Positions 35,813 to 44,706 of a stretch of 64,000 nucleotides of DNA are shown in pieces. Origin of the DNA: Algoriphagus vanfongensis DSM 17529 (GTDB lineage Bacteria; Bacteroidota; Bacteroidia; Cytophagales; Cyclobacteriaceae). The translations under genes were made by a program, and so were the position numbers. Position 1 is the stretch's first letter, and each line of letters starts with the position of its first letter. The stretch spans positions 310,001 through 374,000 of the forward strand of contig NZ_AUBX01000014.1 of assembly GCF_000429465.1 (NCBI RefSeq). The letters run 5' to 3'. The notes beneath the pieces are model-generated. The model ran no database searches, was not told the origin of the DNA, and saw only the letters and a program-made list of their open reading frames with translations.

Positions 35813-36599
35813 ACTTCAATTCCTTCATCCCCTCCAACACTAATTTAGCCACAGCTTTAGCTCCTTCTGGCTGAAAGTGAGTATTGTCTTTACTGCCATC
35901 CGGATAATTCGGAAAAACTCCCGCTTCGAAATTCATAAAGTAATGCGAAGTCACATATTCTTGCCCTTTGGCCGTAAAATGATCCATGGAAAGCTGAGTC
36001 AAATCAATCATCATCGCATCCAGCTCTGTGGCTACCTCCACAGCCGCTTCATAGTATTCCCCATGCACGTTGCCCAGTTTTCCATCCTTCCATGGATAGT
36101 TTCTGTTCACTGGGGTTAGGACGATGGGAACCCCGCCTTTTTCTCTGGTTTGAGTCACAAAAAGCCGAATGTATTCCTTGTAACCTTCGGTAGTCACATA
36201 GCGCTCAGTCTTTTCTTTGGCGGCATCATTGTGACCAAACTGTATCAAAACCAGATCTCCTGGCTGCATCTCCCAATAGACCGCTGACCATCTTCCTTCT
36301 TCGAAAAAAGTTCTGGTACTCCGGCCACCTCTGGCTCTATCATCCACCAAAACTGAATCAGTATGGATCAAAGACTTAAGTTCAGCCAAAGAGCTAGAAT
36401 CAAACAATTCCTGAAATACCTGCCCCCAACCCATAACCGGATAGCGCTTATTCATATAATCTTCTCCTTCATAAGTGGAGTAATCGGCTACGGTGGAATC
36501 TCCGATCAGATAGATCTTGGTAACTTTCTCAGGTGAGTAAAAAGCAGAGCATAGCACCACCAGTACAATTGCAACTAAAAAAAACCAATTGTTTTTCAT
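35811..36599 (-). CDS. Rhamnogalacturonan acetylesterase-like SGNH hydrolase (CE12), copy 1
   Basis: A secreted or membrane-anchored SGNH esterase of 262 residues. Block I is YLIGDSTVADYS, with the nucleophile Ser. Block II lies around GGRSTRTF, block III is FGHNDAAKE, and the catalytic Asp/His pair is in DNTHFQPEGA. It should remove acetyl groups from rhamnogalacturonan I or acetylated homogalacturonan. The N-terminus has one hydrophobic segment (NWFFLVAIVLVVLCSAF). The ATG at 36599 was chosen over an upstream TTG at 36608. It lies 5 bp after a second CE12 gene. Confidence 0.88.
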   Translation of the reverse strand: MKNNWFFLVAIVLVVLCSAFYSPEKVTKIYLIGDSTVADYSTYEGEDYMNKRYPVMGWGQVFQELFDSSSLAELKSLIHTDSVLVDDRARGGRSTRTFFEEGRWSAVYWEMQPGDLVLIQFGHNDAAKEKTERYVTTEGYKEYIRLFVTQTREKGGVPIVLTPVNRNYPWKDGKLGNVHGEYYEAAVEVATELDAMMIDLTQLSMDHFTAKGQEYVTSHYFMNFEAGVFPNYPDGSKDNTHFQPEGAKAVAKLVLEGMKELK

Positions 36600-36604
36600 G
36601 TGGA

Positions 36605-37351
36605 TCAATGTTTCAAATACGCTACTAATTCAGGAAGCTCTCGCTTCAGTTCTTCCACTGCTAGATCAGCCACTTTGAAAGCACCTGTGGGACTGAGGTG
36701 GGTATTATCCTCCACTCCTTTTGGGAATCGTTCATAGTCTCCTGGCTTGTAGTGCAGAAATAGTTCTTTGGATTTTTCTACTCCAAATTGCTCCAATAAG
36801 TCAACCGTTTTGGAATGCAAGTCAAACAAAGGCACGTCCAATTCATCAGCCACTTCTCTCACCACCTCCGAGTACCTTCCATGTGTATCAGTCAGAACTC
36901 CATTTTCATCAAAACTCCTTCTGGAAATCGGCGTGGCCAAAACAGGGTTCGCCTTTTTTGATCTGACCTCTTCAACAAACCGTATCAAATTGTCCCTGTA
37001 AGTCGAATCGGCAAAAGCATAGCGATCTTCGGAATTGATCTTTTGATCATTGTGACCAAACTCGATGATTACATAGTCACCTGCTTTCAATCTTTCCATG
37101 ACCACATCCCATCGTCCTTCAGCACGGAAGCTTTTCGTACTCCGACCATTCATGGCATGATTTTCAAACCGAATTCCTTCCTTGAAATAAAGCGGAAAAA
37201 CCTGTCCCCAGCCTTTCTCTGGATTGCTTCCGGCATAGGGCTTATCAGCCATGGTAGAATCTCCCACCATGTAAAAAGCCACATCCTTTTCCTGATGAAT
37301 ACTCATCCACAGCCATAGAAAAAGAAAAATTGAACTCCCTAGAATTTTCAT
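36605..37351 (-). CDS. Rhamnogalacturonan acetylesterase-like SGNH hydrolase (CE12), copy 2
   Basis: A second CE12-type esterase of 248 residues. It has a signal segment (MKILGSSIFLFLWLWMS), block I FYMVGDSTMADKP, MNGRSTKSF, block III EFGHNDQKIN, and the Asp/His pair in DNTHLSPTGAF. It is clearly related to the next gene downstream but divergent, so the two may act on different acetyl positions or chain contexts. The start overlaps the GH28 stop by four bases (ATGA). Confidence 0.9.
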   Translation of the reverse strand: MKILGSSIFLFLWLWMSIHQEKDVAFYMVGDSTMADKPYAGSNPEKGWGQVFPLYFKEGIRFENHAMNGRSTKSFRAEGRWDVVMERLKAGDYVIIEFGHNDQKINSEDRYAFADSTYRDNLIRFVEEVRSKKANPVLATPISRRSFDENGVLTDTHGRYSEVVREVADELDVPLFDLHSKTVDLLEQFGVEKSKELFLHYKPGDYERFPKGVEDNTHLSPTGAFKVADLAVEELKRELPELVAYLKH

Positions 37352-39024
37352 TTTTGATTGACTTTCACTTCTGACTCCAAGCTCTTATTGATGGATAATT
37401 GAGACTCATCCGCGAGTCCTTTTCCACTCAAATTGACATTCTTTGATCTTCCTAGCACTTTGACTGCCGGGCTTTCTCCCTTTTCAAAATCAAAATCTGA
37501 AACGGTAATATTTTGACTGTTGTAGATCGTCAAAGCAGCATCTTCATTGCCCAACACCTTCACGTTGATCAGTTCCAGTCCATCTGCATCGATCGCCGTG
37601 ATTCCTTTCTTGGCTTCCAAAACGGCATTTTCCAATCGAATATTTTCCAGCTTCATCTCCGGCAAACCCATAAATAAAGCCGAAACTCCCGAACCCGTCA
37701 CAGTGATATTTTTCATCCAGATATTTCTGAAAGCAGGCGTTTCTTCTGTCACCGGCAGGAGGTTTTCCTCAGGAGCTTCATCTGCATCAGACTGATCATC
37801 TTCCAGCACCGGACTATTGCCGGTATAAAACAAATTGAAGCCGATCGCCTCTGTCGGAATGTTGACCATATCGATGTCGGAGATCCAGATATTCTCGACT
37901 ACTCCTCCTCGACCTCTCGTACTTTTGAATCTCAAACCGATGTCTGTTCCGATGAAAGTACAGGCACTCACATGGATATTTCTGACACCGCTGGACATCT
38001 CACTGCCCACCGTAAAACCACCATGTCCATGATAGACGACGTTGTTTTTGATCACTACATTTTCGGTAGGGATAGCCCGATCTCGACCGTCTTTGTCCTT
38101 GCCAGACTTGATACAGATCGCATCATCCCCCACATCAAAGACATTGTTGTAAATCAAGGCATTCTTGCAAGACTCCAAGTCCAGTCCATCCCCGTTTTGA
38201 GAATACCAAGGATTGCGAACATTTAGGTTTCTAATGATCAGGTCCTCAGACATCAGTGGATGAATATTCCAGGCCGGAGAATTTTGAAAAGTGGGCCCAT
38301 CCAATAGAATCCGCTTGCTTTCCCGGATACTGACCATGACAGGACGAAGAAAATCTTTCATTTTCTCCAATTCTTGACGATCTGTGATATCAGGAACATT
38401 GAAACTGGAGCTGGAATTATGTCCAAGAAGATACGATTCTGACGGAAACCAATTGCTTCCTTCCACGATACCTCCTGAATTGACCTGCTTTTTCCACTGA
38501 CTATCCGTCATTTTACTTTTTTTCACCGCTCTCCAAACTTCACCGCTTCCATCGATAGTTCCCTTTCCAGTGATGGCAATATTCTCCACCTGATAGGCAT
38601 TGATGGGAGAAAGACAGCGAACCGTATTCAAGCCTTCGAAACTAATCTCTACCAGCGGATAATCTTCCTTATCCTTGCTAAAAATAATCAATGCTCCATC
38701 TTCTACATGAAGGTTTACATTACTTAGAAGAGTAATAGGACCAGTGTACCATACGCCGCGAGGCACGATCACTTTCCCTCCGCCCTGTGCATTCACCGCT
38801 TCAATGGCTTGCTTGAAAGCCTCGGTATTCTTAGTCAATCCATCTCCTATAGCACCATACTCCTTGATGCTTTTGGAAAAATCCGGAAAGGAAGTCTCCT
38901 TGACTTTCGGCATGTCAAATTCCACTCCCTGATACACTTGCTCCAAGGTCAACTGGGCAAAAGCCGGAACAGTCATGACGACCATCCAAAGAGCAAAAAC
39001 CAATTTCAAATTGCGTAGTCTCAT
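37348..39024 (-). CDS. Secreted glycoside hydrolase family 28 (polygalacturonase-like)
   Basis: An exported beta-helix hydrolase of 558 residues. After a signal peptide (to FAQ), the GH28 opening is IKEYGAIGDGLTKNTEAFKQAIEA and VIVPRGVWYTGPI. The catalytic region shows NGDGLDLESC, GDDAICIKSGKD, and GHGGFTVGSEMSSGVRN, then LRFKSTRGRGG. These correspond to the family NTD, DD, GHG and RxK blocks. It should hydrolyse alpha-1,4-galacturonosyl linkages. Exo-polygalacturonase or rhamnogalacturonan hydrolase activity is possible. The C-terminal rungs (about 450-558) extend the helix. It is co-transcribed with the two CE12 genes, and a 311-bp gap with repeats separates it from the GH43 gene upstream. 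Confidence 0.92.
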   Translation of the reverse strand: MRLRNLKLVFALWMVVMTVPAFAQLTLEQVYQGVEFDMPKVKETSFPDFSKSIKEYGAIGDGLTKNTEAFKQAIEAVNAQGGGKVIVPRGVWYTGPITLLSNVNLHVEDGALIIFSKDKEDYPLVEISFEGLNTVRCLSPINAYQVENIAITGKGTIDGSGEVWRAVKKSKMTDSQWKKQVNSGGIVEGSNWFPSESYLLGHNSSSSFNVPDITDRQELEKMKDFLRPVMVSIRESKRILLDGPTFQNSPAWNIHPLMSEDLIIRNLNVRNPWYSQNGDGLDLESCKNALIYNNVFDVGDDAICIKSGKDKDGRDRAIPTENVVIKNNVVYHGHGGFTVGSEMSSGVRNIHVSACTFIGTDIGLRFKSTRGRGGVVENIWISDIDMVNIPTEAIGFNLFYTGNSPVLEDDQSDADEAPEENLLPVTEETPAFRNIWMKNITVTGSGVSALFMGLPEMKLENIRLENAVLEAKKGITAIDADGLELINVKVLGNEDAALTIYNSQNITVSDFDFEKGESPAVKVLGRSKNVNLSGKGLADESQLSINKSLESEVKVNQK

Positions 39025-39335
39025 ATTTCGGGTATTCTTTATTGTTGCTATTTATTTTATCTGATTATCCAGAATGAAGCAATTAGGTAAAGCTTATAAC
39101 TGGATAGTGCTTGAAATCGTCCTCAGTCAACGGACCACAGTCCACAGCAGGTTCTATTGAACTTCAATCCCTTTTTTCTTTCTCGAATGATAAGAAATCG
39201 GATTTCCATAATGTTTTATCACCCCACCTCAACTTCTAACTTCCTAAGATCCCACTTCCCAACTTCTCACATCGTATCTCGTATTTCCAACTTCGCTCTT
39301 CGTAATTCTCACTTCGTACTTCGTATTTCGAAATC
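39025..39335. repeat. Gap with two degenerate 7-bp repeat arrays
   Basis: The 311-bp spacer inside the operon holds heptads of two kinds. At 39119-39146 there are GTCCTCA, GTCAACG, GACCACA and GTCCACA. At 39226-39351 about 18 heptads follow, including CACATCG, TATCTCG, TATTTCC, AACTTCG, CTCTTCG, TAATTCT, CACTTCG, TACTTCG and TATTTCG. They run across the TAG stop of the GH43 gene (39336-39338). A 77-residue frame through the array is repeat-derived and not called. Confidence 0.82.
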
Positions 39336-40967
39336 CTACTTCTCAAATCTAAACCAATCCACATCGGCAAATCCACTGTCATTGGTTTGAGTATCTCTCA
39401 CTGCGAAAAGACCAACTTTGGCACCGATCCACTTACCCGGAACCGCAGTAAATTCCTGCTCAATCTCAGTAAATTTCTTTCCGTCAGTTGAATAAGAGAA
39501 GGTACAAATACCTCCTTTTTTCACCTGTACACGCAGCTGGATTTCATTTCCTTCCAGCTTGGCGATTGGACTTTTGCTCTCTGCCTTTCCATGCTCGGCA
39601 TCTAGACAATCCACATAGTTGAGAACGAGTCCACTCTCGGTACTTTCCAGAGCCAAATAGGCATAACTCATCCCCATCACGATCAGCCCCACTTGTTCAT
39701 TTTTCAGTTTGGCATTGGGAGTGAATTTCAGAGAAGTGGTAGTGACAAATTCCTCAGCCGGAAACTTCTGAAGCAATAAATTAGGAGCATCCCAGAGGTT
39801 TTTGGAGTTATCTGGAAGTTTGGCAGTGAAGAGTCTTAGTTTTCCTTGAGCAGGATTGGCAAAAGCCCAAGTAGCCTCAGGATTTGCCTGCCACTGCCAT
39901 TGGAGTCCGATATCATTTCCGTCAAATTCATCCGAATCCAAAGGAGTAGCGACTTCTGTTGTAGCACTCACTTTTGGCTTTCTATAGCTCAAAACTGGCT
40001 GCCCGGTCCCGTCTCCATCTGGATCTTCCCCCATAGTTGGCCAGTCATTTTCCCAAGTCATCGGCTGCAAATGGGTGATACGCCCATAAGCTTCCACATC
40101 CTGAAAATGAACAAACCAATCTTCACCTAGGTCTGTATCTATCCAGGCACCTTGATGCGGACCATTGATAGGTGTTTCGCCTTGAGCCAAAGAGATGTGC
40201 TCCTCATAGGGCCCATATGGATTTTTGGAGCGTAAAATCAACTGCCATCCAGTAGAGACTCCACCAGCCGGCGCAAAAATATAATAGTACCCATTTCGCT
40301 TATAGAACTTCGTCCCTTCCACTGTCGGATGAGCCTCATGCCCATCAAACACCATTTTACCAGAGCCAATTGTCTTAGTTCCTTCCCAGTTCATCGGCTT
40401 GACCACCAAGACACTTTTGATTCCAGCCCGGCTGCCGGCGTAGGCATGAGAGAGATAGGCATTGCCATCCTCATCCCATAGCGGACAGGGATCTATCAGG
40501 CCTTTTCCAGCCTCTACCAAGACCGGCTCTTCCCAATTCCCTAATGGATCCTTGGTTTTGACCATGTAAATCCCAAAATCCGGATCCCCCCAGTAGATGT
40601 AGTATTCCCCCTCATGAAATCGGATGGCCGGAGCCCAAACTCCATTGCCATGCTGAGGCGTAGAAAAATGATCCAAAGGCACTTGTCTAGGCAAGGCATA
40701 ATTGACCAAAGTCCAATTGACCAGGTCTTTGGAATGCAAAATCGGAAGTCCAGGAGATACATTGAAGCTGGAGGCTGTCATGTAAAAATCCTCTCCCACT
40801 CTGACCACATCCGGATCTGAATAATCAGCATGTAAGATGGGATTGATGTAGGTACCATCCCCCTGATCAGCGACCCAGACCTGGGAGACAGACTTATTTT
40901 GCTGCGCAAAACTCAATCCCACACTACTTAAAAAGATAAAAACACTTAGTACTATTCGAAAACTCAC
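39336..40967 (-). CDS. Secreted glycoside hydrolase family 43 (arabinofuranosidase/xylosidase-like)
   Basis: A five-bladed propeller hydrolase of 543 residues with a C-terminal beta-sandwich. It starts with GTG at 40967; an in-frame stop two codons upstream excludes a longer form, and the signal peptide (MSFRIVLSVFIFLSSVGLSFAQ) begins there. The catalytic base is in NPILHADYSDPDVVRVGEDFYMT. The pKa-modulating Asp is in LIDPCPLWDEDGNAYLSHAY and the acid Glu near EGTKFYKRNGYYYIFAP. The C-terminal part from about 350 (FDGNDIGLQWQWQANPEATWAF) is the GH43_C2-type sandwich. It should trim arabinose or xylose side chains from rhamnogalacturonan I. The subfamily is not resolved. Confidence 0.9.
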   Translation of the reverse strand: MSFRIVLSVFIFLSSVGLSFAQQNKSVSQVWVADQGDGTYINPILHADYSDPDVVRVGEDFYMTASSFNVSPGLPILHSKDLVNWTLVNYALPRQVPLDHFSTPQHGNGVWAPAIRFHEGEYYIYWGDPDFGIYMVKTKDPLGNWEEPVLVEAGKGLIDPCPLWDEDGNAYLSHAYAGSRAGIKSVLVVKPMNWEGTKTIGSGKMVFDGHEAHPTVEGTKFYKRNGYYYIFAPAGGVSTGWQLILRSKNPYGPYEEHISLAQGETPINGPHQGAWIDTDLGEDWFVHFQDVEAYGRITHLQPMTWENDWPTMGEDPDGDGTGQPVLSYRKPKVSATTEVATPLDSDEFDGNDIGLQWQWQANPEATWAFANPAQGKLRLFTAKLPDNSKNLWDAPNLLLQKFPAEEFVTTTSLKFTPNAKLKNEQVGLIVMGMSYAYLALESTESGLVLNYVDCLDAEHGKAESKSPIAKLEGNEIQLRVQVKKGGICTFSYSTDGKKFTEIEQEFTAVPGKWIGAKVGLFAVRDTQTNDSGFADVDWFRFEK

Positions 40968-40973
40968 TTTTTA

Positions 40974-41960
40974 TTATTTACTATGTTTTTGGATGATTTC
41001 TAAGGGATTCCAGTTGTCTTCTCCTCCCAATACTTTTTCCATGGTGAAACTCTCCGCTTCCTGCTCCGAAAGCTGATGAGACCAAGTCACTCGTTTGTCA
41101 GGATTAGCTCCTTGACCTGAAGACTCATATTCGGCATAAAAGCTCGTTTGCTCCGCATTCGGCTTATTCCAGTTGTGCCAGCCTTCAGGACGGATATGCT
41201 CCCCCATCTCTGTATGGATGAAAACCGTCTGGGCATGATCTCGCCATGGCCGGCCTAGATAAACGGAGTTTTCCGGAGAATCACCAGTCAGCTTACAGTT
41301 CCAAAAGACAAATCCAAATTCAGTTTCGGGATTTGTGGAAGCAGCCGTCACATAGCCACTCGGAGCTTTGGAGAAAATTTCACAGTTTTCAAAAAAAGCC
41401 GTGGACCAGCCGAAAATAAAGTCAACCGTCCCTTCGATGTAGCAGTCTTTGTAATATTGCCTACTGCGATCTCCGTGCGGATACAATGTGTCCTGACTTC
41501 CCAAAAATCTACAGTTCTCAAACACGACTTTGTCTCCATCTACTCGAACAGCAACTGCCTGTCCCACTGGACCTGAGGAGTTTTCAAAAGTGATATTTTT
41601 CGCAAAAAAACCATCCCCGAAAACAAAAAAACTAGATGATCCCGTCGTCCCCATTTCCTCTCCAAACTTGTTTTTCTTTTGGGCAAAATCATCAAAAGTC
41701 ACCAAGGTGGTTTTGGGATTTTCTCCTATCAAAGACACATTGGTCTTGGAGGCAGACAGGACTAATTTTTCCTTATAAACTCCCGGTTTGAGGAGAATGA
41801 TCGTTTCATTTTTTCGAAAATCAGGAACAGCATCAAATGCTTTCTGAATCGTCTCATAATCTCCAGAGCCATCAGCAGCCACCACAAAATCAGCGGTCTG
41901 AGCCCGAGCAATGAAAACGGCAAATACGCCAACCCATATCGTCAAAAAGACTTTTTTCAT
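40974..41960 (-). CDS. Secreted pectinesterase (CE8)
   Basis: A single-domain pectin methylesterase of 328 residues with a signal peptide (MKKVFLTIWVGVFAVFIARAQ). Family motifs are ADGSGDYETIQKAFDAVP, QAVAVRVDGDK, GSQDTLYP, TVDFIFGWSTAFF and YLGRPWRDHAQTVF, including the two catalytic Asp residues and the Arg. It hydrolyses methyl esters of homogalacturonan, making the chain accessible to the pectate lyases and GH28. It lies 6 bp from the GH43 gene and overlaps the GH105 stop by four bases. It is about half identical by eye to the CE8 module at 33837 but lacks the second esterase. Confidence 0.94.
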   Translation of the reverse strand: MKKVFLTIWVGVFAVFIARAQTADFVVAADGSGDYETIQKAFDAVPDFRKNETIILLKPGVYKEKLVLSASKTNVSLIGENPKTTLVTFDDFAQKKNKFGEEMGTTGSSSFFVFGDGFFAKNITFENSSGPVGQAVAVRVDGDKVVFENCRFLGSQDTLYPHGDRSRQYYKDCYIEGTVDFIFGWSTAFFENCEIFSKAPSGYVTAASTNPETEFGFVFWNCKLTGDSPENSVYLGRPWRDHAQTVFIHTEMGEHIRPEGWHNWNKPNAEQTSFYAEYESSGQGANPDKRVTWSHQLSEQEAESFTMEKVLGGEDNWNPLEIIQKHSK

Positions 41961-43177
41961 GGCAGATCCAATTGCTCGTATTGCAGGGAAGCAAGTATAA
42001 AAGGACCTACACCTTTTGGGTCATTCACTCGAATGACTTCCCCGATATAATATTCATAGGAGCCATCTCGATAGGGATTTCCTCCCAAGCCAGCTACTCC
42101 ACAGATTTGTGTCAAGCTCAGACTTCCATCCACTTCCTCCTTGACAAATTCCTGGAGCATTCCCTCATAGGCTTTGACTCCATTTTCCTTGTCTTTTTCA
42201 GACAGATAGCCCTTTTGATAGCCTTTCAAGAGAAAATAAGTAAACATCGCTGAAGCAGATGCCTCCAGATAATTCCCTTCACGGGTTCCCTGATCCACCA
42301 CCTGATACCAGACTCCCTCCGGACTTTGGTATCGAGCTATTCCATCTGCCAGCTTTTGAGCGATAGCGATGATAGCGGGGCGCTGAGGATGATTTTCTGG
42401 GAGAAAATCCAACACATCGACTAATGCCATGGAGTACCAACCGATACTTCTTCCCCAATAATTGGTAGAAAGCCCGGTCTCGGGATCAGCCCATTTTTGC
42501 TCCTTGCTCTCATCATAAGCATGGTGATAAAGTCCAGTCTCTTCGCTGTACCCATATTTATCCATAGTCAGGATCTGATTGGCTACATCGTCAAATAGTG
42601 CCGGCTCATCAAAAGTGGCCGCATATTGCGCCAAGAAAGGTGAGCCCATGTATAGCCCATCTAGCCACATCTGATGAGGATACACTTTCTTGTGCCAAAA
42701 ACCACCTTCTGAATTTCGGGGATGCTCACGCATTTGATCCCGCAATTCTTCTATAGCTAATCGGTAATTTTCTTTTCCTGTTTTCTCGTATAGATTGATC
42801 AGGAATTTCCCTCCATTGACTCGGTCTATGTTGTAATCCGACTTTTTGTAGGTTAAAATATTTCCGGTCGAATCCACCATGAAGTCCGCAAAGCGCTCCG
42901 TGTAGTCAAAAAACTGAGAATCTCCGTAAGCTTTGGTCACAGCTTGCATCGAACTCATAATGAGGCCGTGGGTATATTCCCATTTGGGTTTTTCATTGAA
43001 ATCGATCGTCCAACCTTCTGGATTTCGGGCTATTTCTGATTCAGCCATCCAGACCGATAGCTTTTTCTCAGGTACAATTTCCTCTTGAGTCTCGATTGAC
43101 TTTTCTGTTGAACAGGATACAGACAATGCCATCAATCCGATCAACACTGCTTTAAATGTGATTGTGTTAGTTTTCAT
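41957..43177 (-). CDS. Unsaturated galacturonyl/rhamnogalacturonyl hydrolase (GH105) lipoprotein
   Basis: An alpha/alpha-barrel hydrolase of 406 residues with the lipobox ALSVSC. Family segments are GKFLINLYEKTGKENYRLAI, MWLDGLYMGSPFLAQYA (with a catalytic-site Asp), NYWGRSIGWYSMALVDVLDFLP, and LEASASAMFTYFLLKGYQKGYL. It hydrates and releases the 4,5-unsaturated galacturonate at the end of oligomers made by pectate or rhamnogalacturonan lyases. The product is then handled by KduI and KduD, encoded just across the divergent region. The lipoprotein signal places it in the periplasm or on the outer membrane. Confidence 0.92.
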   Translation of the reverse strand: MKTNTITFKAVLIGLMALSVSCSTEKSIETQEEIVPEKKLSVWMAESEIARNPEGWTIDFNEKPKWEYTHGLIMSSMQAVTKAYGDSQFFDYTERFADFMVDSTGNILTYKKSDYNIDRVNGGKFLINLYEKTGKENYRLAIEELRDQMREHPRNSEGGFWHKKVYPHQMWLDGLYMGSPFLAQYAATFDEPALFDDVANQILTMDKYGYSEETGLYHHAYDESKEQKWADPETGLSTNYWGRSIGWYSMALVDVLDFLPENHPQRPAIIAIAQKLADGIARYQSPEGVWYQVVDQGTREGNYLEASASAMFTYFLLKGYQKGYLSEKDKENGVKAYEGMLQEFVKEEVDGSLSLTQICGVAGLGGNPYRDGSYEYYIGEVIRVNDPKGVGPFILASLQYEQLDLP

Positions 43178-43192
43178 GATAAAAATCTAGGA

Positions 43193-44437
43193 TCAATAGC
43201 TAAGCTGCAGCGGATGAGACAATTTTAAGATCTCCTGATCGAGATAGGCTTTGAATTCCTCCTGACTAGTGATACCGTCAAGTTCTTGCTCCCAAGCCGC
43301 CAAAATGTAATAACTCAGTTGCTTCTTTTCTCCTGACAACACCACCACGTGAGACAAGTCATCTTCCGTAATTTGCTCCACTTGCGCAGTTGGGTAGATG
43401 ACGGCTATTCCGAGTTTGTCTTCAGCCAAACTTTGCTTGCCATAAGTAGCGAGGTAGCCATAGGCCAAATCAGCCCCACTTTTGATCAATTCTGCCTTGG
43501 CATCTTTGATCAGACCGGTAGCAAAATTGGCAATGGCGGCAGAAGAGGTCAGATCGATCCTCGAGAGCCTAGTTCCAGCATGAATGGAAATCTCAGACTG
43601 AATATCCGTTTTGCCACCAGGCAGATTCCATCCGTAGTATTGCGTCAAAATAGAAGAGTAAATCGAGCCATTATTGGTGATTTCGGCATAGAGACTATCC
43701 GTCTCATCCACTCTTCGTGCTTTTCCATTTTCCCAAGTAGCGATACTACCCAGTCCTAAAGTTTCCCCAACTTTCAGAACATCCATGCCCCAGTCAGCGG
43801 GCTCATGATAGGAATCAAATCCATCTTGCCCTACCCCTTGCAAAACTGGGGTATGCACTTTTTTCCCAAAAACATCGATTCCATTTCTCCAGTCCAGGTA
43901 AAATCTATACCCTACCAGATCAGACTCCCAGCCTGGACCTTCGTATCGGATAAACCACGAATGATCCGTATGCTCAGCTGGAACTTGGAGAGATTGTACA
44001 TTTTCGAAATGACCTCCTATGTATTCCCTGTTCTCGAAATATCCCCCAAACTTATGGGACAATTCCGCTTGGGTTCTTTTAGGAAATGATTGAAAAGATT
44101 GCTGATTGCTGACAACGAACTCCAGATTTTGATTTGCGTCAATTTGAGGAAGCAGAATCAAAAGACCTTGATCAGGCCCAGCTTCATTCCATTGACTTGG
44201 GAGTTCTTGACCGGCCAAAGTCACAGTGAAAGCATGAGACTCGGCCCCAAACTTCTGACTGACAATACTTTTAGGAAGCAGCAACACCTCATCAGTTCTG
44301 GAAAATTCCAGAGGATTACTTACTTTTAACGACCAAGTTATAGGCTCGCTCTGGGCAATCAGGTCAGATTTTGAAAAAAAACAGAGCAAGTTGAGCACTA
44401 CCAACAGACCTGCCTTAGGATTGTTTTTTGTTTTCAT
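43193..44437 (-). CDS. DUF4861-family exported protein
   Basis: A protein of 414 residues from the ATG at 44437, which gives a signal peptide ending SDLIAQ. The frame runs to 44470 but the extra residues look untranslated. The first part is beta-rich (ITWSLKVSNPLEFSRTDEVLLLPKSIV). The central part holds conserved-looking GPGWESDLVGYRFYLDWRNGIDVFGK and DSYHEPADWGMDVLKVG. I recall this as the DUF4861 family, which is common in pectin loci, though its enzymatic role is not something I can name. It opens the eight-gene leftward pectin operon under an operator. Its position before GH105 suggests action on unsaturated or rhamnose-linked oligomers. Confidence 0.75.
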   Translation of the reverse strand: MKTKNNPKAGLLVVLNLLCFFSKSDLIAQSEPITWSLKVSNPLEFSRTDEVLLLPKSIVSQKFGAESHAFTVTLAGQELPSQWNEAGPDQGLLILLPQIDANQNLEFVVSNQQSFQSFPKRTQAELSHKFGGYFENREYIGGHFENVQSLQVPAEHTDHSWFIRYEGPGWESDLVGYRFYLDWRNGIDVFGKKVHTPVLQGVGQDGFDSYHEPADWGMDVLKVGETLGLGSIATWENGKARRVDETDSLYAEITNNGSIYSSILTQYYGWNLPGGKTDIQSEISIHAGTRLSRIDLTSSAAIANFATGLIKDAKAELIKSGADLAYGYLATYGKQSLAEDKLGIAVIYPTAQVEQITEDDLSHVVVLSGEKKQLSYYILAAWEQELDGITSQEEFKAYLDQEILKLSHPLQLSY

Positions 44438-44706
44438 GGGTTCATTGTTTTGATAAATCACACTCACCAAATCAAAAATAAGAATGAGAGATCGAGGGCA
44501 ATTTGAACAACCGTTTGCACAAAAAAAAATTTTCTAGAATAAAATTACAAATCACGCCTAAAAACCTTATCAAATAGCGATAAATAGAAGTATGATAAAA
44601 TATTATCTTTCATTTTTGGAATAAATAAAACAATCACACTGTCTTATTTTTGCTTATTTCCATAAAAAATATTTTATATTGCGCAACCGATTACACGAAA
44701 CTTGAC
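44438..44706. promoter_or_regulatory. Divergent control region of the pectin operon and kduI operon
   Basis: A 269-bp gap with two operator-like sites. TGAACAACCGTTTGCACA (44504-44521) lies on the DUF4861 side and pairs 12 of 18 positions. TTGCGCAACCGATTACACGA (44679-44698) lies 8 bp before kduI and matches 16 of 20 bases of the 19613 palindrome. Possible TAnnTTTG boxes are TATTTTTG at 44473-44480 (leftward) and TATTTTTG at 44645-44652 (rightward), without clear -33 boxes at the usual spacing. Confidence 0.65.

Noticed and set aside
39157-39390. A 77-residue open frame on the plus strand
   Set aside because: It consists of heptad-repeat sequence translated in one frame (many Ser/Phe/Arg) and overlaps the end of the GH43 gene.
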